Below are positions 16,907 to 23,204 of a stretch of 64,000 bases of DNA, piece by piece; position 1 is the stretch's first letter; each line of letters begins with the position of its first letter. Both the position numbers and the translations under genes were made by a program. Location: assembly GCF_000302535.1 (NCBI RefSeq), contig NC_018708.1:1860001-1924000 (forward strand), written 5' to 3'. The notes below the pieces were generated by a model. The model saw only the letters and a program-made list of their open reading frames with translations. It ran no database searches and had not been told where the DNA came from. The stretch comes from Acidovorax sp. KKS102 (GTDB taxonomy: Bacteria; Pseudomonadota; Gammaproteobacteria; Burkholderiales; Burkholderiaceae_C).

Positions 16907-17738
16907 GGGCGGGCTGGGCTGGTTGCGCTGGTGGATCTGCGGGCAGGCTGTTGCCGTGCTGGGTGATGATGTGCATCAGGGACTGGTAGCCCGCAAAGTC
17001 GTTCGCAACCTTGAACGCATCCTTCGCCTCGCGCATCACCTGAGTGAGCACTGCGCGCGTCTTGGTGGTCTTGACCTTCTCCGTCCACTGCTCCAGCATG
17101 GATTTTTCGGGCTCCTGGCTGTTCCCGGCGCTGTTGCCGTCGTCGTCGTCCTCGCCAATGGCCACGTTGAAAATGTCCTTGAGCAAGTAGCGTTTGGCGT
17201 AGGTCTTGCCTGAGCCCACGGCGTGCGTCTTTGTCATCACGTCGCCGCCCTTGGCGCCCTTGCCATCAGCCGGTATGTCGCACCGGTAGGTGCGCGTGTG
17301 GCCAGCGATGTGCGACACGTAGCAGAGCACCCGGATATGACCATCTGGGGCCCCATCGGCCTGGTCAAAGCTCAAGGCAAACCCATGGCTTGTGTAGATT
17401 GGCCGGATGTGGCGGTCAAGCTGCGCATAGGAGGCATACAGGCTGCGGGTCTGCGGGTTGACTGCATCAGCAGACACGCGACCCATGCGGCTTTGGGCTG
17501 CCGCCATGGCCGCATTGAATTGCTGCTCTGCATCCCGCGCGGCGATGTGCTCGTGCATTCCTAGCAGTCGCTCCATCTTCTCTATGTTCACGCTGGGGTC
17601 GTGTGCGGCGGCAATGATCGCCTGCGTCAGCGCCGAAGAATCGGATCGGGCTGACTGAGCGGGCCCCTGCTGCATCGGGACTTGATGCGCTTCAACGGGC
17701 GCCAGTGTCAGCACGTCGGCTGTGTCTGTTGCGTTCAT
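16899..17738 (-). CDS. erf: ERF-family single-strand annealing protein
   Basis: A 279-aa recombinase of the ERF superfamily (P22 Erf-like). The core (about 40-200) has NAAMAAAQSRMG, SYAQLDRHIRPIYTSHGFAL, and the family signature GSGKTYAKRYLLKDIFNVA. It anneals complementary single strands made by the adjacent exonuclease and probably supports circularisation or recombination. An acidic DDDDG linker separates the core from a helical C-terminus. ATG 17738. Confidence 0.92.
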   Translation of the reverse strand: MNATDTADVLTLAPVEAHQVPMQQGPAQSARSDSSALTQAIIAAAHDPSVNIEKMERLLGMHEHIAARDAEQQFNAAMAAAQSRMGRVSADAVNPQTRSLYASYAQLDRHIRPIYTSHGFALSFDQADGAPDGHIRVLCYVSHIAGHTRTYRCDIPADGKGAKGGDVMTKTHAVGSGKTYAKRYLLKDIFNVAIGEDDDDGNSAGNSQEPEKSMLEQWTEKVKTTKTRAVLTQVMREAKDAFKVANDFAGYQSLMHIITQHGNSLPADPPAQPAQPAHA

Positions 17739-17745
17739 GTGAACC

Positions 17746-17838
17746 TCAAATAAACGGTTGATGCACCCAGGCCATGTAGAGGGCCAGGGCTGCGGATGTG
17801 GAAAGGAGCCAGGCGGCGAAGGCGAGGGCGGCTCTCAT
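17746..17838 (-). CDS. Tiny membrane protein, 30 aa
   Basis: Almost the whole peptide is one membrane helix (FAAWLLSTSAALALYMAWV). The ATG has GGAGG five bases upstream and overlaps the preceding stop, strong signs that it is translated. Function unknown; often overlooked because of its size. Confidence 0.65.
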   Translation of the reverse strand: MRAALAFAAWLLSTSAALALYMAWVHQPFI

Positions 17839-18056
17839 GGCAGCCTCCACTGCACCCAGGCGCCGCGCACATACACCGCGCTGTAGGCCAGCGACAGGGC
17901 CAGCAGGCCCCAGGCCGATGACTGCAACGCGAAGGTGATCCAGAACGGTTGCCCGCAGAGGCCCACCAGGGGCGCCCAACGCCGTGCACGCGCGTTGTGG
18001 CCCGTGGCCATGTAGAGCGCTGTCAGCCCAAAAAAAGCAAGTGCGAGTTGGATCAT
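17835..18056 (-). CDS. Two-pass small membrane protein, 73 aa
   Basis: Two hydrophobic stretches (LALAFFGLTALYMA and LGLLALSLAYSAV-like) with a basic loop. Both ends overlap neighbouring genes by 4 bases. It pairs with the 30-aa membrane peptide immediately downstream. Function unknown. Confidence 0.7.
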   Translation of the reverse strand: MIQLALAFFGLTALYMATGHNARARRWAPLVGLCGQPFWITFALQSSAWGLLALSLAYSAVYVRGAWVQWRLP

Positions 18057-18238
18057 CTGGCGCGCCCCCATACATGCCGCGTGCACACAGGGCAGATGAC
18101 GAACCAGAGCGCGCCGTCGCGCGGGTCTGGCGACCACTGCACCTCGGAGTGCTTGAATTCCAGCTCGCTCTTGCAGTGGCCGCAGGTTTCGCGGTGGATC
18201 TGGTCCTCCGGCGGCTGGCCTTGTTTGATGACCTTCAT
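18053..18238 (-). CDS. Zinc-ribbon-like phage protein, 61 aa
   Basis: CGHC (residues 19-22) and CPVC (about 50-53) form a plausible four-Cys zinc ribbon around HSEVQWSPD. Overlaps both neighbours. Such mini-ribbons are frequent in phage early operons; no specific role known. Confidence 0.75.
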   Translation of the reverse strand: MKVIKQGQPPEDQIHRETCGHCKSELEFKHSEVQWSPDPRDGALWFVICPVCTRHVWGRAR

Positions 18239-18864
18239 GTCAGCCTCCGAAATTCGACCACCCAAACCCAGGGGTTGGCGGCCCAGGCGCCGGCGCCGTT
18301 GATCTGGTCCCACAGTTGGGCGTACCAACTGCGCGGGAAGTCCGCATAGCCGAACTCGCGCGAGATTCGGTCGATGCTTGGATGGCTCGGTGGGGAGCCC
18401 TCGGCCATCGCATCCGCCTCGCTGATGTCCTGCAGGCGCTCCACGCGCACGTTGGTGACTTCCAGGGTGATGCGGCTGGCCCAGCGGGGCATGTGGATGC
18501 TGGGCTTCCACGATCCGTAGACGTACGGGTCAGGCGTTAGGTTGTCGGCCATGTATGCGACATCCTCGGGAGCCCGCTTTTCGGGCTGCGCGTTGTCTCG
18601 ATACATATGCGCAAAAGACTCACGCACCCAAAGCCGGTCGCCGCGCTGTCCGTATGGGCATGGCAGCGGGTTACCACCCGCGCGCAGTGGGACTGCCGGG
18701 GCTGGCCTGTAGCCCCACACGCGATAGCCGCCGATGAACCAGTAGGGCTCCCCGTCGTGCGCGGTGTCGGGCTGTGGCTTCACCACTCGCCGGGTCTGCG
18801 TCTTGCTGCCATCCAGCAGCGCGCGGACCATGGGCCTGCTGAAAAGGATGGGGCGCTCTTTCAT
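18235..18864 (-). CDS. ASCH-like phage protein, 209 aa
   Basis: Starts RPILFSRPMVRALLDGSKTQ, then TRRVVKP, a pattern of ASCH/PUA-like phage proteins that are thought to bind RNA or modified bases. Later segments GDRLWVRESFA and WASRITLEVTNVRVERLQD also fit, ending in WVWVVEF. Start ATG 18864. Activity is unknown; sometimes annotated as a morphogenetic protein, which I do not rely on. Confidence 0.75.
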   Translation of the reverse strand: MKERPILFSRPMVRALLDGSKTQTRRVVKPQPDTAHDGEPYWFIGGYRVWGYRPAPAVPLRAGGNPLPCPYGQRGDRLWVRESFAHMYRDNAQPEKRAPEDVAYMADNLTPDPYVYGSWKPSIHMPRWASRITLEVTNVRVERLQDISEADAMAEGSPPSHPSIDRISREFGYADFPRSWYAQLWDQINGAGAWAANPWVWVVEFRRLT

Positions 18865-19064
18865 GGCTGCTCCTTGAAGCAAACCAGCACATCCCCCTGC
18901 CACTCAAACGGCTTGCCTTCGCAGGCACGGCGAGCGGCGAAGTCGCGGGAGTGGTGGGCCTGCTGCAGCTCGGTGGGTTCGGCCGCAGCGTCGGATTCGT
19001 GCGCGGCGACTGCGGCCATGCCAAGGCCGATCACCACGGCGATCAGGCTGATGACGTAGTTCAT
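18861..19064 (-). CDS. Small exported or membrane protein, 67 aa
   Basis: The N-terminal 21 residues (MNYVISLIAVVIGLGMAAVA) form a signal peptide or membrane anchor. The remainder has two Cys residues that could form a disulfide. Overlaps both neighbours by 4 bases. Unknown function. Confidence 0.7.
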   Translation of the reverse strand: MNYVISLIAVVIGLGMAAVAAHESDAAAEPTELQQAHHSRDFAARRACEGKPFEWQGDVLVCFKEQP

Positions 19065-19324
19065 GGTGCGGCTCCTGCGGGCTCTGCATCTGGTTGGCGC
19101 AGGGCTTCGTCAATCACCTCGCGCAGTGCCAGCAGACCGGCGCGGCTGTTGATGGTCACGCTCTGTGCTGGTGTGTGCGCACCTTCGTCGGTGTCGGCCG
19201 ATGAAGTGATGCACACCGATGGTTCCCACTTGCCATCGCTGCGACGGCGGTAGCTGGCCATGAGGCCGTAGTACCCGAGTGCGCGGGCGCCTATTTGAAA
19301 AGTTGGGGTTGCACTGTTGCTCAT
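19061..19324 (-). CDS. Phage hypothetical protein, 87 aa
   Basis: Unrecognised; beta-rich N-terminal half (RALGYYGLMASYRR) and a helical segment near the end (LLALREVIDEALRQ). Coupled to the downstream gene by a 4-base overlap. Confidence 0.68.
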   Translation of the reverse strand: MSNSATPTFQIGARALGYYGLMASYRRRSDGKWEPSVCITSSADTDEGAHTPAQSVTINSRAGLLALREVIDEALRQPDAEPAGAAP

Positions 19325-19515
19325 TACGTCACCTCTGCTTGTTCAATGGATTCCGGGTCCAGCTCCGCGCCAATGGCGGCAGCCTCTGCCCTGAGTGCAG
19401 CCGCACGGGCGGCCTCGTCGTTGCGGCGCTTGGCCTCTGCCTGGGCTGCAATGGATGCAGCCAGGGCATCGCGGCGGGCGGTGGTGAAGTGCGGGGCGGT
19501 CATGTGGTCGTTCAT
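19324..19515 (-). CDS. Small Ala-rich coiled-coil protein, 63 aa
   Basis: Nearly all helix and Ala/Arg/Glu-rich (ALAASIAAQAEAKRRNDEAA). Low complexity makes the sequence uninformative, but the start overlaps the preceding gene by 4 bases and it fits the operon. Confidence 0.6.
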   Translation of the reverse strand: MNDHMTAPHFTTARRDALAASIAAQAEAKRRNDEAARAAALRAEAAAIGAELDPESIEQAEVT

Positions 19516-19814
19516 GGCTTGCCTTCAAAAACTAACTTCCGCATGTCCTGCAGATGGCGCTCTGTCGCCGCCAAACTTCCAGCGCTGCCGGTGCCTTCGG
19601 TGGGCCGCAGGCCGCAGTGCCACAGTTCATCCATGAGCATCTGTGCAGCCGTGAAGTCCAGCCGCATGAATGGGTCGTGAAGTTGCGTCTCGTCGGCCGC
19701 CTTCATCACCACCGGTTGCGCGACAGAGAGCACGCCTTCTGAACGCACGGCCATGTGCAGTTCAATGGAGGTATTCCACGGGGCCCGGGTGGCTTGAAAA
19801 ATCATCGTGCTCAC
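19512..19814 (-). CDS. Phage hypothetical protein, 100 aa
   Basis: Unrecognised; beta strands (IELHMAVRSEGVLSV) then a helical part (FTAAQMLMDELWHCG). GTG 19814 overlaps the upstream stop (GTGA) and is preferred to ATG 19805. Function unknown. Confidence 0.65.
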   Translation of the reverse strand: MSTMIFQATRAPWNTSIELHMAVRSEGVLSVAQPVVMKAADETQLHDPFMRLDFTAAQMLMDELWHCGLRPTEGTGSAGSLAATERHLQDMRKLVFEGKP

Positions 19815-20008
19815 GACCACACCCCCATGTGCGCGTTGTGCTGCACCTGATCCACCAGGGCGCGGTGGTAGCGGCCGTCGCTGGCCTCGATGGCGGCCAC
19901 CTCTGCCCAGGCCTGATTGCGCAGGCGCTGCAGCTCTTGCGGGGAAATCGGCGGCGGTGCGCCAGGGATGCGCAGCAGCGGCTGCACAGTGGGGTGTACG
20001 TTTTGCAT
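19811..20008 (-). CDS. Phage hypothetical protein, 65 aa
   Basis: Small helical protein with a Pro-rich N-terminus (LRIPGAPPPISPQELQRLRN). ATG 20008 has GGAGG upstream. It is followed on the minus strand by the coupled 100-aa gene. Function unknown. Confidence 0.68.
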   Translation of the reverse strand: MQNVHPTVQPLLRIPGAPPPISPQELQRLRNQAWAEVAAIEASDGRYHRALVDQVQHNAHMGVWS

Positions 20009-20025
20009 TGCGCCTCCTGGGCGGA

Positions 20026-20050
20026 AAAAAGCCCGCTGGGTGCGGGCTGG
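20026..20050 (-). terminator. Intrinsic terminator
   Basis: Six A followed by agcccgc and its complement gcgggct (20026-20047); on the minus strand this is a GC stem plus T-run, ending the transcript of the 69-aa gene. Confidence 0.75.
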
Positions 20051-20056
20051 GTGAAT

Positions 20057-20266
20057 TCAGAACGGGATTCCGTCGTCTGGCTGGTATCGCTGCCAGTGGG
20101 GCCGCGTCAGCGGGTCGTCGTGCTGCGGGTGCTGGTCCCACAGCTCGCGCCAGCGCCGGACTAGGGCAGGCTCACCGTGGTACATGAACCCGTAGCCGTC
20201 ATAGACACGGGCCTCGCGGTGCGCGCGGCGGTAGAGGGCGCGCGTCCAGCGGAACTTGCGGGCCAT
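20057..20266 (-). CDS. Small phage protein (RWT...DGIPF family), 69 aa
   Basis: Arg/Trp/Tyr-rich protein, paralogue of the product at 9810-10055: RWTRALY at the start, DDPLTRP in the middle, DGIPF at the end. Starts at ATG 20266, one base after the upstream gene's stop codon. Function unknown. Confidence 0.7.
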   Translation of the reverse strand: MARKFRWTRALYRRAHREARVYDGYGFMYHGEPALVRRWRELWDQHPQHDDPLTRPHWQRYQPDDGIPF

Positions 20267-20267
20267 G

Positions 20268-20612
20268 TCAGGCTTCTACGACGTGCTCAATCGCCAGCAG
20301 GCTCTGTATCTGGCCTTCGATGCGGGTGGCTTCTGCCTGTGCGGTGGCAAGAACCTGCTCCTTCTGCTGGCGCAGCGTGGCCACAGCTTTCGTGGTGATT
20401 TCCTTCTGCGGCAGCAGCTCGATCTCAATGCGGGCCATGCCGACCAGGATGTAGCCATCTTTTGCCCAATGAGCGCGCAGTGCACCTTCCTTGGTCAGGT
20501 TGTCTTTGCTCACGATGCTGAACTCATCGGCAGCGGTCTTCTCCGGGTTGGCTGGGTCGAAGCGCGTGTATTTGCTGACCAGCGCGACGGCATCACCGGT
20601 GATTTTTGTCAT
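20268..20612 (-). CDS. First gene of the early-left operon, 114 aa
   Basis: Helical, soluble protein of unknown function with a C-terminal coiled coil (TLRQQKEQVLATAQAEATRI). It is the first gene met by a transcript from the leftward promoter at 21329-21357, in the place where lambda has the antiterminator N. It has no Arg-rich boxB-binding motif at its N-terminus, so it is not an obvious N protein. ATG 20612. Confidence 0.7.
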   Translation of the reverse strand: MTKITGDAVALVSKYTRFDPANPEKTAADEFSIVSKDNLTKEGALRAHWAKDGYILVGMARIEIELLPQKEITTKAVATLRQQKEQVLATAQAEATRIEGQIQSLLAIEHVVEA

Positions 20613-20624
20613 TGCAGGCTCCAA

Positions 20625-20736
20625 AGAAAAAGCCCACGCGGTGGTGGGCTGGTGGGGAAGAAAAAAGCCCCGACAGGCGGGGCGAACCCCTGCGCAAGGC
20701 AGGAGGGGAGGGAATAAAAGCCCTGCCGAAGCAGGG
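20625..20736 (-). terminator. Three tandem intrinsic terminators in the left leader
   Basis: Three GC stems in a row, each with a plus-strand A-run at its left: agcccac/gtgggct (20631-20650), gccccg/cggggc (20667-20682) and ccctgc/gcaggg (20720-20735). For leftward transcription each is a stem followed by T residues. They lie between the leftward promoter and the first early gene. Confidence 0.7.
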
Positions 20737-20951
20737 AAGGGCACAGGATGGCGTCCTGCACCGGAGCTACTGGTGGGCTACTTGCCAGGGGGATCACGCA
20801 CCGGTTCAAAGTTTGTGAAGTGGCTTTTGCCCGTATTGGTTTGATGGCCGAACACAGGCCCGCAGGGATACAAACCCGAGGCAGATACGCTGCCTGTTCA
20901 CTGCCGTACTTCCGGCCCGCGCCACTCCAAGGCAACGGGCGCCTGCGCTGA

Positions 20952-21026
20952 CCATCACATCACCCCGCTGCCAAATGTCCCGCGCAGAGCGTGAGCCTTT
21001 GCTTGGACAGCAGGGTGATGTGATGG
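20952..21026. repeat. Large inverted repeat in the left leader
   Basis: The left arm ccatcacatcaccc (20952-20965) is the exact reverse complement of gggtgatgtgatgg (21013-21026). The pairing extends inward to 24 positions with 3 mismatches, leaving a loop of about 27 bases. Confidence 0.85.
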
Positions 21027-21328
21027 CCCTCGTTGGAGGGCATCTTTGAATACCGTGTGGCGCATCAACCGGGACAAGGAGCACTCCCCCCGCATGCGCG
21101 ACACGCAGACCTTTCCTGTTCCTGGGCGCTGTATGCACTGCGCTGGTCCACCTCACCACCGTCTAACGCCCGGTGTTCGCGCCCACTACCTGATTCACAG
21201 TCGCGCTTGCCTGCGCTGTGACGGCTTCCACCGTTGCCGGTGATCCGCGGGGATAGCTGATTTAAGGAACCCACCGGTGTGCGCCAATCCACCCACCTGA
21301 GCCGCTGCTTGTGTGCTGCGATGGGTGT

Positions 21329-21357
21329 AATTTAGCGATACGCAAAATGAATGTCAA
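21329..21357 (-). promoter_or_regulatory. Leftward early promoter (PL-like)
   Basis: Read on the minus strand: -35 TTGACA (21357-21352), a 17-base spacer, -10 TAAATT (21334-21329). The -35 is a perfect consensus. The spacer contains operator core GCGTATCGC. Start of transcription would be near 21322, heading into the leader and early-left operon. Confidence 0.75.
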
Positions 21358-21375
21358 TAGCGAAACGCAAAATGA
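21335..21375. promoter_or_regulatory. Left operators (two GCGNNNCGC boxes)
   Basis: gcgatacgcaaaatga (21335-21350) and gcgaaacgcaaaatga (21360-21375) are two near-identical copies, 25 bases apart. Each has a GCG-NNN-CGC dyad followed by aaaatga. The same box lies inside the rightward promoter, as expected for repressor and Cro sites. Confidence 0.7.
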
Positions 21376-21414
21376 ATTGCTAAACTGTGCCAACGCCCAA
21401 TCCGGGCGGGCAAC

Positions 21415-21437
21415 AAAAAACCGCCTCAAGGGCGGTT
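21415..21437 (-). terminator. Terminator of the repressor/exclusion operon
   Basis: The stem aaccgcc/ggcggtt with loop tcaag (21419-21437) is flanked by six A on the left, hence a T-run for leftward transcripts. It would stop transcription coming from the repressor gene before it reaches the left operators. Confidence 0.8.
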
Positions 21438-21448
21438 GGGAGTTGGAT

Positions 21449-21667
21449 GTGAACGATGGTGCACCACTCAGGCTAAGGCCAGGAACAACCTTCGCTGTTT
21501 GTCATGGTGACGAAGATGACCTTGAGCCTGTGACGATCAGGCAGGTGAACAGCACGCACGTGCTACTGGAAAGCAGGGGCGACCTTAACGGTTGGAAGCC
21601 GCGTGGGTTGATTGAAGGGGCTATAGCTGAGGCCAGCGCGCAGCAATCTCCTCGCATGCCGCCGTGA
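21449..21667 (+). CDS. Possible small protein, convergent with the exclusion operon
   Basis: About 72 aa from GTG 21449, which has GGGAG six bases upstream. ATG 21347 in the same frame would give 106 aa but lies inside the operator. The protein looks real (RPGTTFAVCHGDEDDLEPVT, then STHVLLESRG) but matches nothing I know. It overlaps the 3' end of the opposite-strand gene by 47 bases and no good rightward promoter is visible, so it remains doubtful. Confidence 0.45.
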   Translation: MNDGAPLRLRPGTTFAVCHGDEDDLEPVTIRQVNSTHVLLESRGDLNGWKPRGLIEGAIAEASAQQSPRMPP

Positions 21668-22295
21668 TTTCTATCATGCGCTTGGTTGTGCTGCGGGGCG
21701 CAGAAACTGTTGCAGATCTAAAAACATCCACGCATAGGCAGTGCGTGTGCGAGGGCGTGGTGCCATCGGGCCCGTAAATTTCGAGCCATTGTCGCAACAG
21801 CGTCGAGACGTACTCTGATCCAGATTTCGTGAGCGCAGAGTCGGGGTTTTTGATGAAGTGAAACTTAAGCGCGCCCGTGTATTTTTTCCCTCGCTTTTCA
21901 AAGCTGATCAAGAAGTCAGGTCGGATGCTGATGTCAACTCCAGCAATGGCCAACTTAGGTGCGTTCTGCTCGCCCTGCTGGTATTCCTCTCCATCCTTTG
22001 ATGGTATGAGGTCGGACATTTCCAGTAGTTTTTCCAACGCATCAGCAGTGTTCCATCGGTCGTCAATTGCCCACTCAGTACCGCTTCTGTCATCGCGCAA
22101 TTTGGCTATAGCGTCTTTCAGTTTCGCTTCATCCCGGCCATTTGTGAGGAACTGGTTAATGGGGTCTTGTGCGAGTCGATAGCGGGCGACGATTGGAGCA
22201 TTCGGATACTTCTGATCCTGCAAAATTCGGCGGCGACGCGCTGGGTTTGCACTCACAAGAAGCTCTGCTAACTTGTTGACCGAGATTTTTGCCAT
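21621..22295 (-). CDS. Exclusion-position protein, nuclease-like core, 224 aa
   Basis: Unrecognised protein, last of the repressor operon. The N-terminal part (about 1-60) is basic and helical. In the middle, ISIRPDFLISFEKRG followed by KYTGALKFHF resembles the PD-(D/E)xK nuclease signature (Asp, then x-x-K after a strand), although the second acidic residue is replaced by Gly/Ala. The C-terminal part is helical and Cys-containing (HTHCLCVDVF). ATG 22295 has GGAGG five bases upstream. Placement between repressor and left operator matches lambda rexAB, so superinfection exclusion is a reasonable guess, not a demonstrated role. Confidence 0.7.
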   Translation of the reverse strand: MAKISVNKLAELLVSANPARRRRILQDQKYPNAPIVARYRLAQDPINQFLTNGRDEAKLKDAIAKLRDDRSGTEWAIDDRWNTADALEKLLEMSDLIPSKDGEEYQQGEQNAPKLAIAGVDISIRPDFLISFEKRGKKYTGALKFHFIKNPDSALTKSGSEYVSTLLRQWLEIYGPDGTTPSHTHCLCVDVFRSATVSAPRSTTKRMIEITAACEEIAARWPQL

Positions 22296-22310
22296 GGCTT
22301 CCTCCAATCT

Positions 22311-22367
22311 CTAGCGCCGTTGCTTACGGCATTCCCTCACATCCACCAGCGTAGTAAGCGGTGGTCC
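22311..22367 (-). pseudogene. Frameshifted remnant of an HNH nuclease 3' end
   Basis: On the minus strand the sequence reads TLVDVRECRK then QRR and stop, the same ending as the HNH gene at 22851-23204 (TLVDVRECRKMKRENR). The upstream gaccaccg block is also shared, but one base is missing between the blocks, so the frame is broken. It is too short to be functional. Confidence 0.7.
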
Positions 22368-22371
22368 CAAT

Positions 22372-22581
22372 TCATTCAGACTGCTTCGGTTCCAGCTCAG
22401 ACAGCGTTTCCTCTAGTGTCTTGATGAGCCGCCTGACGGTTTCTGGCGGCATCTCGACCCAAGCAGTTGTGACCGGCATGTCCCCTGCTGCCTTGGCTCT
22501 GTGGCGCAAGCCGATCAATGGCTTGCCGTCCACCAGGCGGGTGCGAACGTCGGAGTATTGGAGGCGGAGTGTTGTTGTCAT
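22372..22581 (-). CDS. Small exclusion-position protein, 69 aa
   Basis: Unrecognised. A beta-rich N-terminus (TTTLRLQYSDVRTRLV) and a C-terminal helix (ETVRRLIKTLEETLSEL). Sits 3 bases downstream of the 98-aa gene. Its GC content and codon use resemble those of its neighbours. Confidence 0.65.
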   Translation of the reverse strand: MTTTLRLQYSDVRTRLVDGKPLIGLRHRAKAAGDMPVTTAWVEMPPETVRRLIKTLEETLSELEPKQSE

Positions 22582-22584
22582 GAT

Positions 22585-22881
22585 TCAGCCTTTCAGGGCT
22601 CCATGCAGGGTCATCAGGCGCTGGGCGATGCCCTCTGGATCAATTCGCATGTTTGACATCGGAATCGTCCCTGCGCAGACGTGCTCGTACCAGATGTGAA
22701 ACCCTGAGAGGTCAGGCATCTGCGCTTGGCTGCACTGCCTGATCGCGGCAGCAATACCATTGGCGCCAAACTCGTCCAGTTCCTCCCGGCCTTCTAGAAC
22801 CCGGGCGCGATAGTTGCCAGGCTCAATCTTGTCGATCTTCAGTGTCAGAATCACCGATTCTCCCTCTTCATTTTTCTGCAT
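22585..22881 (-). CDS. Exclusion-position protein, 98 aa
   Basis: Unrecognised soluble protein (VILTLKIDKIEPGNYRARV at the start, FHIWYEHVCAG in the middle). ATG 22881 overlaps the 3' end of the HNH gene by 31 bases; a later in-frame start is possible. It lies in the repressor operon. Confidence 0.65.
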   Translation of the reverse strand: MQKNEEGESVILTLKIDKIEPGNYRARVLEGREELDEFGANGIAAAIRQCSQAQMPDLSGFHIWYEHVCAGTIPMSNMRIDPEGIAQRLMTLHGALKG

Positions 22882-23204
22882 TCGCGCACATCAACCAGCG
22901 TCTTGAACCGGTGGTCCTCCCTAGCGATCCACTGCATATTGCCGGGCCTATCGGCGCCCCCGGCACACAGAGGCGTTATGTGGTCAACGTGATATCCCGG
23001 GCAGGCCCCGCGCGTGCGGCCGGTGGCGGGGCAAGGATGCTCTGCGCGGAAGGCGCGCACCTGGGCGCGGTCGCGCTCAGCACTGGCATCGGCGTTCCAT
23101 GCCAATGCCGTGAACAAGAGCAGGGCAGCTTGTAGCCTTGCTCTAGACGAAGTGTTCTGGGGCACGCGCGACAGCCCAGGAATAGAACTCAGGCGTCCAG
23201 CCAT
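22851..23204 (-). CDS. Secreted-type HNH endonuclease
   Basis: HNH nuclease fold: the C-terminal half has HPCPATGRTRGACPGYHVDH, then ITPLCAGGADRPGNMQW and REDHRF, giving the H-N-H catalytic set with a Cys pair likely binding zinc. Before it lies a signal-peptide-like stretch (AALLLFTALAWNADASA), so the enzyme may act outside the cytoplasm. The start is uncertain: ATG 23204 gives 117 aa with a long N-region, whereas a non-ATG start after 23140 would match the usual short signal peptide. Overlaps both neighbours. It could attack incoming DNA during superinfection; that is inference. Confidence 0.78.
   Translation of the reverse strand: MAGRLSSIPGLSRVPQNTSSRARLQAALLLFTALAWNADASAERDRAQVRAFRAEHPCPATGRTRGACPGYHVDHITPLCAGGADRPGNMQWIAREDHRFKTLVDVRECRKMKRENR

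Larger units (their letters stand above)
20613..21328 (-). ncRNA. Non-coding left leader region
   Basis: About 700 bases without a convincing gene. Frames here on both strands have no ribosome-binding site and translate hairpins. From the promoter leftward it contains stem gccctc-gttg-gagggc (21025-21040), the large inverted repeat at 20952-21026, a smaller stem ggcag-atacg-ctgcc (near 20892) and three terminators. It is best read as a structured leader RNA, but that is inference from sequence only. Confidence 0.5.

Noticed and set aside
12230..16966. Two long plus-strand frames (about 609 and 628 codons) opposite the early-left genes
   Set aside because: Gly/Leu/His-rich shadows; the minus strand has coupled genes with ribosome-binding sites and known domains (DUF2303, KTSC, YqaJ).
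20268..20612. Lambda N-like antiterminator
   Set aside because: First gene after the left promoter, but it is not small and Arg-rich and has no boxB-binding N-terminus.
20609..21159. Minus-strand frames over the left leader
   Set aside because: They translate terminator hairpins and the inverted repeat, and have no ribosome-binding site. The region fits a leader RNA better.
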